Shown here piece by piece: positions 23,000-37,060 of a DNA stretch of 64,000 bases (within the stretch, counting starts at the first letter, position 1; each line of letters begins with the position of its first letter). The position numbers and the translations under genes were made by a program. The DNA is from Euonymus europaeus. Lineage: Eukaryota; Streptophyta; Magnoliopsida; Celastrales; Celastraceae. The stretch is taken from NCBI GenBank assembly GCA_963580455.1, contig OY756966.1, forward strand, positions 16,557,001-16,621,000, read 5' to 3'. A model generated the notes under the pieces. That model searched no databases, was not told where the DNA came from, and saw nothing but the letters and a program-made list of their open reading frames with translations.

Positions 23000-25900
23000 G
23001 CAACTTCGAACTATCAAAATTTCTCGGGATAGACTTTTTATTGTTCTTCTATGTAAAATTATACGAGTATAAGCTTCCTAAATTATTTCGATGCCAAAAC
23101 ACCAACTTTTTATGACAAATGGACAAAACCGTTAAAAGCTCCTCCATAGAGAGAGTCGAGCAACTTCGGACTATCAAAGTTGCTCGGGATAGACTTTTTA
23201 TTGTTCTTCTATGTCAAATTTTACGAGTATATGCTTCCTACATTATTTCGATGCCAAAACACAAACTTTCTATGACAAATAGACAAAACCGTTAAAAGCT
23301 CCTCCATAGAGAGAGTTGAGCAACTACAGACTATCAAAGTTGCTCCGGATAGACTTTTTGTTTTTCTTCTATGTCAACCTTTACGAGTATAAGCTTCCTA
23401 CATTATTTCGATGCCAAAACACCAACTTTCCATGACAAATGGACAAAACCGTTAAAAGCTCCTCCATAGATAGAGTTGAGCAACTTAAAACTATCAAAGT
23501 TGCTCGGGATAGACTTTTTATTGTTCTTTTATGTCAAATTTTACGAGTATATGATTCCTACATTATTTCGATGCCAAAACACCAACTTTCTATGACAAAT
23601 AGACAAAACCGTTAAACGCTCCTCCATAGAGAGAGTTGAGCAACTTCGGACTATCAAAGTTGCTCGGGATAGACTTTTTGTTGTTCTTCTATGTCAACTT
23701 TTACGAGTATAAGCTACCTACATTATTTCGATGCCAACACACCAACTTTCCATGACAAATGGACAAAACCGTTAAAACTTCCCTATAGATAGAGTTGAGC
23801 AACTTCAAACTATCAAAGTTGCTCGGGATAGACTTTTTATTGTTCTTCTATGTCAAATTTTACGAGTATAAGCTTCTTACATTATTTCGATGCCAAAACA
23901 CCAACTTTCCATGACAAATGGACAAAACCGTTAAAACCTCCTCCATAGAGAGAGTTGAGCAACTACGGACTATCAAAGTTGCTCGGGATAGACTTTTAAT
24001 TGTTCTTCTATGTCAAATGTAACGAGTATAAGCTTCCTACATTATTTCAATGCCAAAACACCAACTTTCTATGACAAATAGACAAAACCGTTAAAAGCTC
24101 CTCCATAGAGAGAGTTGAGCAACTTCAAACTATCAAAATTGCTCGGGATAGACTTTTTATTGTTCTTCTATGTAAAATTATACGAGTATAAGCTTCCTAC
24201 ATTATTTCGATGCCAAAACACCAACTTTCTATGACAAATGGACAAAACCGTTAAAACCTCCTCCATAGAGAGAGTTGAGCAACTACGGACTATCAAAGTT
24301 GCTCGGGATAGACTTTTTGTTGTTCTTCTATGTCAAATTTTACGAGTATAAGCTTCCTACATTATTTCAATGCCAAAACACCAACTTTCAATGACATATG
24401 GACAAAACCGTTAAAAGCTCCTCCATAGAGAGAGTTGATTAACTACAGACTATCAAAGTTACTCGGGATAGACTTTTTGTTTTTCTTCTATGTCAACTTT
24501 TACGAGTATAAGCTTCCTACATTATTTCGATGCCAAAACACCAACTTTCCCTGACAAATGGACAAAACCGTTAAAAGCTCCTCCATAGATAGAGTTGAGC
24601 AACTTCGAACTATCAAAGTTGCTCGGGATAGACTTTTTATTGTTCTTTTATGTCAAATTTTACGAGTTTAAGATTCCTACATTATTTCGATGCCAAAACA
24701 CCAACTTTCTATGACAAATAGACAAAACCGTTAAACGCTCCTCCATAGAGAGAGTTGAGCAACTTCGGACTATCAAAGTTGCTCGGGATAGACTTTTTGT
24801 TGTTCTTCTATGTCAACTTTTACGAGTATAAGCTTCCTACATTATTTCGATGCCAAAACAACAACTTTCCAGGACAACTGGACAAAACCGTTAAAAGCTC
24901 CTCCATAGAGAGAGTTGAGCAACTTCGAACTATCAAAATTTCTCGGGATAGACTTTTTATTGTTCTTCTATGTAAAATTATACGAGTATAAGCTTCCTAA
25001 ATTATTTCGATGCCAAAACACCAACTTTTTATGACAAATGGACAAAACCGTTAAAAGCTCCTCCATAGAGAGAGTCGAGCAACTTCGGACTATCAAAGTT
25101 GCTCGGGATAGACTTTTTATTGTTCTTCTATGTCAAATTTTACGAGTATATGCTTCCTACATTATTTCGATGCCAAAACACAAACTTTCTATGACAAATA
25201 GACAAAACCGTTAAAAGCTCCTCCATAGAGAGAGTTGAGCAACTACAGACTATCAAAGTTGCTCCGGATAGACTTTTTGTTTTTCTTCTATGTCAACTTT
25301 TACGAGTATAAGCTTCCTACATTATTTCGATGCCAAAACACCAACTTTCCATGACAAATGGACAAAACCGTTAAAAGCTCCTCCATAGATAGAGTTGAGC
25401 AACTTAAAACTATCAAAGTTGCTCGGGATAGACTTTTTATTGTTCTTTTATGTCAAATTTTACGAGTATATGATTCCTACATTATTTCGATGCCAAAACA
25501 CCAACTTTCTATGACAAATAGACAAAACCGTTAAACGCTCCTCCATAGAGAGAGTTGAGCAACTTCGGACTATCAAAGTTGCTCGGGATAGACTTTTTGT
25601 TGTTCTTCTATGTCAACTTTTACGAGTATAAGCTACCTACATTATTTCGATGCCAAAACACCAACTTTCTATGACAAATAGACAAAACCGTTAAAAACTC
25701 CTCCATAGAGAGAGTTGAGAAACTTCGAACTATCAAAGTTGCTCGGGATAGACTTTTTGTTGTTCTTCTATGTCAACTTTTACGAGTATAAGCTTCCTAC
25801 ATTATTTCGATGCCAAAACAACAACTTTCCAGGACAACTGGACAAAACCGTTAAAAGCTCATCCATAGAGAGAGTTGAGCAACTTCGAACTATCAAAATT

Positions 25901-28900
25901 TCTCGGGATAGACTTTTTATTGTTCTTCTATGTAAAATTATACGAGTATAAGCTTCCTAAATTATTTCGATGCCAAAACACCAACTTTTTATGACAAATG
26001 GACAAAACCGTTAAAAGCTCCTCCATAGAGAGAGTCGAGCAACTTCGGACTATCAAAGTTGCTCGGGATAGACTTTTTATTGTTCTTCTATGTCAAATTT
26101 TACGAGTATATGCTTCCTACATTATTTCGATGCCAAAACACAAACTTTCTATGACAAATAGACAAAACCGTTAAAAGCTCCTCCATAGAGAGAGTTGAGC
26201 AACTACAGACTATCAAAGTTGCTCCGGATAGACTTTTTGTTTTTCTTCTATGTCAACCTTTACGAGTATAAGCTTCCTACATTATTTCGATGCCAAAACA
26301 CCAACTTTCCATGACAAATGGACAAAACCGTTAAAAGCTCCTCCATAGATAGAGTTGAGCAACTTAAAACTATCAAAGTTGCTCGGGATAGACTTTTTAT
26401 TGTTCTTTTATGTCAAATTTTACGAGTATATGATTCCTACATTATTTCGATGCCAAAACACCAACTTTCTATGACAAATAGACAAAACCGCTAAACGCTC
26501 CTCCATAGAGAGAGTTGAGCAACTTCGGACTATCAAAGTTGCTCGGGATAGACTTTTTGTTGTTCTTCTATGTCAACTTTTACGAGTATAAGCTACCTAC
26601 ATTATTTCGATGCCAAAACACCAACTTTCCATGACAAATGGACAAAACCGTTAAAACTTCCCTATAGATAGAGTTGAGCAACTTCAAACTATCAAAGTTG
26701 CTCGGGATAGACTTTTTATTGTTCTTCTATGTCAAATTTTACGAGTATAAGCTTCTTACATTATTTCGATGCCAAAACACCAACTTTCCATGACAAATGG
26801 ACAAAACCGTTAAAACCTCCTCCATAGAGAGAGTTGAGCAACTACGGACTATCAAAGTTGCTCGGGATAGACTTTTAATTGTTCTTCTATGTCAAATGTA
26901 ACGAGTATAAGCTTCCTACATTATTTCAATGCCAAAACACCAACTTTCTATGACAAATAGACAAAACCGTTAAAAGCTCCTCCATAGAGAGAGTTGAGCA
27001 ACTTCGAACTATCAAAATTGCTCGGGATAGACTTTTTATTGTTCTTCTATGTAAAATTATACGAGTATAAGCTTCCTACATTATTTCGATGCCAAAACAC
27101 CAACTTTCCCTGACAAATGGACAAAACCGTTAAAAGCTCCTCCATAGATAGAGTTGAGCAACTTCGAACTATCAAAGTTGCTCGGGATAGACTTTTTATT
27201 GTTCTTTTATGTCAAATTTTACGAGTTTAAGATTCCTACATTATTTCGATGCCAAAACACCAACTTTCTATGACAAATAGACAAAACCGTTAAACGCTCC
27301 TCCATAGAGAGAGTTGAGCAACTTCGGACTATCAAAGTTGCTCGGGATAGACTTTTTGTTGTTCTTCTATGTCAACTTTTACGAGTATAAGCTTCCTACA
27401 TTATTTCGATGCCAAAACAACAACTTTCCAGGACAACTGGACAAAACCGTTAAAAGCTCCTCCATAGAGAGAGTTGAGCAACTTCGAACTATCAAAATTT
27501 CTCGGGATAGACTTTTTATTGTTCTTCTATGTAAAATTATACGAGTATAAGCTTCCTAAATTATTTCGATGCCAAAACACCAACTTTTTATGACAAATGG
27601 ACAAAACCGTTAAAAGCTCCTCCATAGAGAGAGTCGAGCAACTTCGGACTATCAAAGTTGCTCGGGATAGACTTTTTATTGTTCTTCTATGTCAAATTTT
27701 ACGAGTATATGCTTCCTACATTATTTCGATGCCAAAACACAAACTTTCTATGACAAATAGACAAAACCGTTAAAAGCTCCTCCATAGAGAGAGTTGAGCA
27801 ACTACAGACTATCAAAGTTGCTCCGGATAGACTTTTTGTTTTTCTTCTATGTCAACTTTTACGAGTATAAGCTTCCTACATTATTTCGATGCCAAAACAC
27901 CAACTTTCCATGACAAATGGACAAAACCGTTAAAAGCTCCTCCATAGATAGAGTTGAGCAACTTAAAACTATCAAAGTTGCTCGGGATAGACTTTTTATT
28001 GTTCTTTTATGTCAAATTTTACGAGTATATGATTCCTACATTATTTCGATGCCAAAACACCAACTTTCTATGACAAATAGACAAAACCGTTAAACGCTCC
28101 TCCATAGAGAGAGTTGAGCAACTTCGGACTATCAAAGTTGCTCGGGATAGACTTTTTGTTGTTCTTCTATGTCAACTTTTACGAGTATAAGCTACCTACA
28201 TTATTTCGATGCCAAAACACCAACTTTCTATGACAAATAGACAAAACCGTTAAAAACTCCTCCATAGAGAGAGTTGAGAAACTTCGAACTATCAAAGTTG
28301 CTCGGGATAGACTTTTTGTTGTTCTTCTATGTCAACTTTTACGAGTATAAGCTTCCTACATTATTTCGATGCCAAAACAACAACTTTCCAGGACAACTGG
28401 ACAAAACCGTTAAAAGCTCATCCATAGAGAGAGTTGAGCAACTTCGAACTATCAAAATTTCTCGGGATAGACTTTTTATTGTTCTTCTATGTAAAATTAT
28501 ACGAGTATAAGCTTCCTAAATTATTTCGATGCCAAAACACCAACTTTTTATGACAAATGGACAAAACCGTTAAAAGCTCCTCCATAGAGAGAGTCGAGCA
28601 ACTTCGGACTATCAAAGTTGCTCGGGATAGACTTTTTATTGTTCTTCTATGTCAAATTTTACGAGTATATGCTTCCTACATTATTTCGATGCCAAAACAC
28701 AAACTTTCTATGACAAATAGACAAAACCGTTAAAAGCTCCTCCATAGAGAGAGTTGAGCAACTACAGACTATCAAAGTTGCTCCGGATAGACTTTTTGTT
28801 TTTCTTCTATGTCAACCTTTACGAGTATAAGCTTCCTACATTATTTCGATGCCAAAACACCAACTTTCCATGACAAATGGACAAAACCGTTAAAAGCTCC

Positions 28901-31200
28901 TCCATAGATAGAGTTGAGCAACTTAAAACTATCAAAGTTGCTCGGGATAGACTTTTTATTGTTCTTTTATGTCAAATTTTACGAGTATATGATTCCTACA
29001 TTATTTCGATGCCAAAACACCAACTTTCTATGACAAATAGACAAAACCGCTAAACGCTCCTCCATAGAGAGAGTTGAGCAACTTCGGACTATCAAAGTTG
29101 CTCGGGATAGACTTTTTGTTGTTCTTCTATGTCAACTTTTACGAGTATAAGCTACCTACATTATTTCGATGCCAAAACACCAACTTTCCATGACAAATGG
29201 ACAAAACCGTTAAAACTTCCCTATAGATAGAGTTGAGCAACTTCAAACTATCAAAGTTGCTCGGGATAGACTTTTTATTGTTCTTCTATGTCAAATTTTA
29301 CGAGTATAAGCTTCTTACATTATTTCGATGCCAAAACACCAACTTTCCATGACAAATGGACAAAACCGTTAAAACCTCCTCCATAGAGAGAGTTGAGCAA
29401 CTACGGACTATCAAAGTTGCTCGGGATAGACTTTTAATTGTTCTTCTATGTCAAATGTAACGAGTATAAGCTTCCTACATTATTTCAATGCCAAAACACC
29501 AACTTTCTATGACAAATAGACAAAACCGTTAAAAGCTCCTCCATAGAGAGAGTTGAGCAACTTCGAACTATCAAAATTGCTCGGGATAGACTTTTTATTG
29601 TTCTTCTATGTAAAATTATACGAGTATAAGCTTCCTACATTATTTCGATGCCAAAACACCAACTTTCTATGACAAATGGACAAAACCGTTAAAACCTCCT
29701 CCATAGAGAGAGTTGAGCAACTACGGACTATCAAAGTTGCTCGGGATAGACTTTTTGTTGTTCTTCTATGTCAAATTTTACGAGTATAAGCTTCCTACAT
29801 TATTTCAATGCCAAAACACCAACTTTCAATGACATATGGACAAAACCGTTAAAAGCTCCTCCATAGAGAGAGTTGATTAACTACAGACTATCAAAGTTGC
29901 TCGGGATAGACTTTTTGTTTTTCTTCTATGTCAACTTTTACGAGTATAAGCTTCCTACATTATTTCGATGCCAAAACACCAACTTTCCCTGACAAATGGA
30001 CAAAACCGTTAAAAGCTCCTCCATAGATAGAGTTGAGCAACTTCGAACTATCAAAATTGCTCGGGATAGACTTTTTATTGTTCTTTTATGTCAAATTTTA
30101 CGAGTATAAGATTCCTACATTATTTCGATGCCAAAACACCAACTTTCTATGACAAATAGACAAAACCGTTAAAAGCTCCTCCATAGAGAGAGTTGAGCAA
30201 CTACGGACTATCAAAGTTGCTCGGGATAGACTTTTAATTGTTCTTCTATGTCAAATTTAACTAGTATAAGCTTCCTACATTATTTCAATGCCAAAACACC
30301 AACTTTCTATGACAAATAGATAAAATCGTTAAAAGCTCCACCATAGAAAGAGTTGAGCAACTTCGGACTATCAAAATTGCTCGGGATAGACTTTTTATTG
30401 TTCTTCTATGTAAAATTATACGAGTATAAGCTTCCTAAATTATTTCGATGCCAAAACACCAACTTTTTATGACAAATGGACAAAACCGTTAAAAGCTCCT
30501 CCATAGAGAGAGTCGAGCAACTTCGGACTATCAAAGTTGCTCGGGATAGACTTTTTATTGTTCTTCTATGTCAAATTTTACGAGTATATGCTTCCTACAT
30601 TATTTCGATGCCAAAACACAAACTTTCTATGACAAATAGACAAAACCGTTAAAAGCTCCTCCATAGAGAGAGTTGAGAAACTTCGAACTATCAAAGTTGC
30701 TCCGGATAGACTTTTTGTTTTTCTTCTATGTCAACTTTTACGAGTATAAGCTTCCTACATTATTTCGATGCCAAAACACCAACTTTCCATGACAAATGGA
30801 CAAAACCGTTAAAAGCTCCTCCATAGATAGAGTTGAGCAACTTAAAACTATCAAAGTTGCTCGGGATAGACTTTTTATTGTTCTTTTATGTCAAATTTTA
30901 CGAGTATATGATTCCTACATTATTTCGATGCCAAAACACCAACTTTCTATGACAAATAGACAAAACCGTTAAACGCTCCTCCATAGAGAGAGTTGAGCAA
31001 CTTCGGACTATCAAAGTTGCTCGGGATAGACTTTTTGTTGTTCTTCTATGTCAACTTTTACGAGTATAAGCTACCTACATTATTTCGATGCCAACACACC
31101 AACTTTCCATGACAAATGGACAAAACCGTTAAAACTTCCCTATAGATAGAGTTGAGCAACTTCAAACTATCAAAGTTGCTCGGGATAGACTTTTTATTGT
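23000..31200 (+). repeat. 6-monomer HOR block, six copies
   Basis: A block of six variant monomers recurs with starts (at the CAACTTTTTATGAC monomer) near 23101, 25021, 25981, 27581, 28541 and 30461. The order is: CAACTTTTTATGAC, then GAGTCGAGC with a TATATGCTTCC variant, then the GCTCCGGATAG / GTTTTTCTTC type, then the ACTTAAAACTATC type, then TATATGATTCC with AAACGCTCC, then the GCTACC type. Directly adjacent copies are 960 bp apart. This is the most regular HOR in the window, though its copies are separated by other monomers. Confidence 0.85.
24510..29630 (+). repeat. 16-monomer tandem duplication, offset 2,559 bp
   Basis: Copy 1 is ~24.51-27.06 kb and copy 2 ~27.07-29.63 kb. Markers are CTTTCCCTGAC (~24546 / ~27105), GAGTTTAAGATTCC (~24666 / ~27225), AGCTCATCCATAG (~25857 / ~28416), and the unique CCGCTAAACGC, whose variant C is at 26491 / 29050. 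The offset equals 16 x 160 minus 1, matching the single 159-bp monomer per copy (~26650 / ~29210). Each copy contains two 6-monomer HOR blocks. Confidence 0.93.
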
Positions 31201-33099
31201 TCTTCTATGTCAAATTTTACGAGTATAAGCTTCTTACATTATTTCGATGCCAAAACACCAACTTTCCATGACAAATGGACAAAACCGTTAAAACCTCCTC
31301 CATAGAGAGAGTTGAGCAACTACGGACTATCAAAGTTGCTCGGGATAGACTTTTTGTTGTTCTTCTATGTCAAATTTTACGAGTATAAGCTTCCTACATT
31401 ATTTCAATGCCAAAACACCAACTTTCAATGACATATGGACAAAACCGTTAAAAGCTCCTCCATAGAGAGAGTTGATTAACTACAGACTATCAAAGTTGCT
31501 CGGGATAGACTTTTTGTTTTTCTTCTATGTCAACTTTTACGAGTATAAGCTTCCTACATTATTTCGATGCCAAAACACCAACTTTCCCTGACAAATGGAC
31601 AAAACCGTTAAAAGCTCCTCCATAGATAGAGTTGAGCAACTTGGAACTATCAAAGTTGCTCGGGATAGACTTTTTATTGTTCTTTTATGTCAAATTTTAC
31701 GAGTATAAGATTCCTACATTATTTCGATGCCAAAACACCAACTTTCTATGACAACTAGACAAAACCGTTAAACGCTCCTCCATAGAGAGAGTTGAGCAAC
31801 TTCGGACTATCAAAGTTGCTCGGGATAGACTTTTTGTTGTTCTTCTATGTCAACTTTTACGAGTATAAGCTACCTACATTATTTCGATGCCAAAACACCA
31901 ACTTTCCATGACAAATGGACAAAACCGTTAAAACTTCCCTATGGATAGAGTTGAGCAACTTCGAACTATCAAAGTTGCTCGGGATAGACTTTTTATTGTT
32001 CTTCTATGTCAAATTTTACGAGTATAAGCTTCTTACATTATTTCGATGCCAAAACACCAACTTTTAATGACAAATGGACAAAACCGTTAAAACCTCCTCC
32101 ATAGAGAGAGTTGAGCAACTACGGACTATCAAAGTTGCTCGGGATAGACTTTTAATTGTTCTTCTATGTCAAATGTAACGAGTATAAGCTTCCTACATTA
32201 TTTCAATGCCAAAACACCAACTTTCTATGACAAATAGACAAAACCGTTAAAAGCTCCTCCATAGAGAGAGTTGAGCAACTTCGAACTATCAAAATTGCTC
32301 GGGATAGACTTTTTATTGTTCTTCTATGTAAAATTATACGAGTATAAGCTTCCTACATTATTTCGATGCCAAAACACAAACTTTCTATGACAAATAGACA
32401 AAACCGTTAAAAACTCCTCCATAGAGAGAGTTGAGAAACTTCGAACTATCAAAGTTTCTCGGGATAGACTTTTTATTGTTCTTCTATGTCAACTTTTACG
32501 AGTATAAGCTTCCTACATTATTTCGATGCCAAAACACCAACTTTGCAGGACAACTGGACAAAACCGTTAAAAGCTCCTCCATAGAGAGAGTTGAGCAACT
32601 TCGAACTATCAAAATTGCTCGGGATAGACTTTTTATTGTTCTTCTATGTAAAATTATACGAGTATAAGCTTCCTAAATTATTTCGATGCCAAAACACCAA
32701 CTTTCTATGACAAATGGACAAAACCGTTAAAAGCTCCCCCATAGAGAGAGTCGAGCAACTTCGGAGTATCAAAGTTGCTCGGGATAGACTTTTTATTATT
32801 CTTCTATGTCAAATTTTACGAGTATATGCTTCCTACATTATTTCGATGCCAAAACACAAACTTTCTATGACAAATAGACAAAACCGTTAAAAGCTCCTCC
32901 ATAGAGAGTGTTGAGAAACTTCGAACTATCAAAGTTGCTTGGGATAGACTTTTTGTTGTTCTTCTATGTCAACTTTTACGAGTACAAGCTTCCTACATTA
33001 TTTCGATGCCAAAACACCAACTTTCCAGAACAACTGGACAAAACCGTTAAAAGCTCCTCCATAGAGAGAGTTGAGCAACTTCGAACTATCAAAATTGCT

Positions 33100-36000
33100 C
33101 GGGATAGACTTTTTATTGTTCTTCTATGTCAAATTTAACGAGTATAAGCTTCCTGCATTATTTCAATGCCAAAACACCAACTTTCTATGACAAATAGACA
33201 AAACCGTTAAAAGCTACTCCATAGAGGGAGTTGAGCAACTTCGGACTATCAAAGTTGCTCGGGATAGACTTTTTGTTGTTCTTCTATGTCAACTTTTACG
33301 AGTATAAGCTTCCTACATTATTTCGATGCCAAAACACCAACTTTCTTTGACAAATAGACAAAACCGTTAAAAGCTCCTCCATAGAGAGAGTTGAGCAACT
33401 ACGGACTATCAAAGTTGCTCGGGATAGACTTTTAATGGTTCTTCTATGTCAAATTTAACGAGTATAAGCTTCCTACATTATTTCAATGCCAAAACACCAA
33501 CTTTCTATGACAAATAGACAAAACCGTTGAAAACTCCTCCATAGAGAGAGTTGAGAAACTTCGAACTATCAAAGTTGCTCGGGATAGACTTTTTGTTGTT
33601 CTTCTATGTCAACTTTTACGAGTATAAGCTTCCTACATTATTTCGATGCCAAAACAACAACTTTCCAGGACAATTGGACAAAACCGTTAAAAGCTCCTCC
33701 ATAGAGAGAGTTGAGCAACTTCGAACTATCAAAATTGCTCGGGATAGACTTTTTATTGTTCTTCTATGTAAAATTCTACGAGTATAAGCTTCCTAAATTA
33801 TTTCGATGCCAAAACACCAACTTTTTATGACAACTGGACAAAACCGTTAAAAGCTCCTCCATAGAGAGAGTCGAGCAACTTCGGACTATCAAAGTTGCTC
33901 GGGATAGACTTTTTATTGTTCTTCTATGTCAAATTTTACGAGTATATGCTTTCTACATTATTTCGATGCCAAAACACAAACTTTCTATGACAAATAGACA
34001 AAACCGTTAAAAGCTCCTCCATAGAGAGAGTTGAGAAACTTCGAACTATCAAAGTTGCTCGGGATAGACTTTTTGCTGTTCTTCTATGTCAACTTTTACG
34101 AGTATAAGCTTCCTACATTATTTCGATGCCAAAACACCAACTTTCCAGAACAACTGGACAAAACCGTTAAAAGCTCCTCCATAGAGAGAGTTGAGCAACT
34201 TCGAACTATCAAAATTGCTCGGGATAGACTTTTTATTGTTCTTCTATGTAAAATTATACGAGTATAAGCTTCCTACATTATTTCGATGCCAAAACACCAA
34301 CTTTCTATGACAAATAGATAAAATCGTTAACAGCTCCACCATTGAAAGAGTTGAGCAACTTCGGACTATCAAAATTGCTCGGGATAGACTTTTTGTTGTT
34401 CTTCTATGTCAAATTTTACGACTATAAGCAACCTACATTATTTCGATGCCAAAACACCAACTTTCTATGACAAATAGACAAAACCGTTAAAAGCTCCTCC
34501 ATAGAGAGAGTTGAGCAACTTCGGACAATCAAAGTTGCTCGGGATATACTTTTTGTTGTTCTTCTATGTCAAATTTTACGAGTATAAGCTTCCTACAATA
34601 TTTCGATGCCAAAACACCAACTTTCTATGACAAATAGATAAAATCGTTAAAAGCTCCACCATAGAAAGAGTTGAGCAACTTCGGACTATCAAAATTGCTC
34701 GGGATAGACTTTTTATTGTTCTTCTATGTCAAATTTTACGAGTATAAGTTTCCTACATTATTTCGATGCCAAAACACCAACTTTCTATGACAAATAGACA
34801 AAACCGTTAAAAACTCCTCCATAGAGAGAGTTGAGCAACTTCGGACAATCAAAGTTGCTCGGGATAGACTTTTTATTACTCTTCTATGTCAACTTTTACG
34901 AGTATAAGCTTCCTACATTATTTCGATGCCAAAACACCAACTTTCCAAGACAACTGGACAAAACCGTTAAAAGCTCCTCCATAGAGAGAGTTGAGCAACT
35001 TCGAACTATCATAATTGCTCGGGATAGACTTTTTATTGTTCTTCTATGTCAAATTTAACGAGTATAAGCTTCCTGCATTATTTCAATGCCAAAACACCAA
35101 CTTTCTATGACAAATAGACAAAACCGTTAAAAGCTCCTCCATAGAGGGAGTTGAGCAACTTCGGACTATCAAAGTTGCTCGGGATAGACTTTTTGTTGTT
35201 CTTCTATGTCAACTTTTACGAGTATAAGCTTCCTACATTATTTCGATGCCAAAACACCAACTTTCTTTGACAAATAGACAAAACCGTTAAAAGCTCCTCC
35301 ATAGAGAGAGTTGAGCAACTACGGACTATCAAAGTTGCTCGGGATAGACTTTTAATGGTTCTTCTATGTCAAATTTAACGAGTATAAGCTTCCTACATTA
35401 TTTCAATGCCAAAACACCAACTTTCTATGACAAATAGACAAAACCGTTGAAAACTCCTCCATAGAGAGAGTTGAGAAACTTCGAACTATCAAAGTTGCTC
35501 GGGATAGACTTTTTGTTGTTCTTCTATGTCAACTTTTACGAGTATAAGCTTCCTACATTATTTCGATGCCAAAACAACAACTTTCCAGGACAATTGAACA
35601 AAACCGTTAAAAGCTCCTCCATAGAGAGAGTTGAGCAACTTCGAACTATCAAAATTGCTCGGGATAGACTTTTTATTGTTCTTCTATGTAAAATTATACG
35701 AGTATAAGCTTCCTAAATTATTTCGATGCCAAAACACCAACTTTTTATGACAACTGGACAAAACCGTTAAAAGCTCCTCCATAGAGAGAGTCGAGCAACT
35801 TCGGACTATCATAGTTGCTCGGGATAGACTTTTTATTGTTCTTCTATGTCAAATTTTACGAGTATATGCTTTCTACATTATTTCGATGCCAAAACACAAA
35901 CTTTCTATGACAAATAGACAAAACCGTTAAAAGCTCCTCCATAGAGAGAGTTGAGAAACTTCGAACTATCAAAGTTGCTCGGGATAGACTTTTTGCTGTT

Positions 36001-37060
36001 CTTCTATGTCAACTTTTACGAGTATAAGCTTCCTACATTATTTCGATGCCAAAACACCAACTTTCCAGAACAACTGGACAAAACCGTTAAAAGCTCCTCC
36101 ATAGAGAGAGTTGAGCAACTTCGAACTATCAAAATTGCTCGGGATAGACTTTTTATTGTTCTTCTATGTAAAATTATACGAGTATAAGCTTCCTACATTA
36201 TTTCGATGCCAAAACACCAACTTTCTATGACAAATAGATAAAATCGTTAACAGCTCCACCATTGAAAGAGTTGAGCAACTTCGGACTATCAAAATTGCTC
36301 GGGATAGACTTTTTGTTGTTCTTCTATGTCAAATTTTATGACTATAAGCAACCTACATTATTTCGATGCCAAAACACCAACTTTCTATGACAAATAGACA
36401 AAACCGTTAAAAGCTCCTCCATAGAGAGAGTTGAGCAACTTCGGACAATCAAAGTTGCTCGGGATATACTTTTTGTTGTTCTTCTATGTCAAATTTTACG
36501 AGTATAAGCTTCCTACAATATTTCGATGCCAAAACACCAACTTTCTATGACAAATAGATAAAATCGTTAAAAGCTCCACCATAGAAAGAGTTGAGCAACT
36601 TCGGACTATCAAAATTGCTCGGGATAGACTTTTTATTGTTCTTCTATGTCAAATTTTACGAGTATAAGTTTCCTACATTATTTCGATGCCAAAACACCAA
36701 CTTTCTATGACAAATAGACAAAACCGTTAAAAACTCCTCCATAGAGAGAGTTGAGCAACTTCGGACAATCAAAGTTGCTCGGGATAGACTTTTTATTACT
36801 CTTCTATGTCAACTTTTACGAGTATAAGCTTCCTACATTATTTCGATGCCAAAACACCAACTTTCCAGGACAACTGGACAAAACCGTTAAAAGCTCCTCC
36901 ATAGAGAGAGTTGAGCAACTTCGAACTATCATAATTGCTCGGGATAGACTTTTTATTGTTCTTCTATGTCAAATTTAACGAGTATAAGCTTCCTGCATTA
37001 TTTCAATGCCAAAACACCAACTTTCTATGACAAATAGACAAAACCGTTAAAAGCTCCCCC
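33100..37060 (+). repeat. 12-monomer tandem duplication, offset exactly 1,920 bp
   Basis: Copy 1 is ~33.1-35.0 kb and copy 2 ~35.0-37.0 kb. Markers are CTTTCTTTGAC (~33340 / ~35260), CCGTTGAAAACTCC (~33525 / ~35445), GACAATTG (~33669 / ~35589), TTTTGCTGTTC (~34072 / ~35992), TAAGCAACC (~34426 / ~36346) and TTTATTACTCTTC (~34871 / ~36791). No 159-bp monomer lies inside, so the offset is an exact multiple of 160. Few differences exist, such as TTTTATGAC (36335) against TTTTACGAC, again a C to T change at a CpG. Confidence 0.93.
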
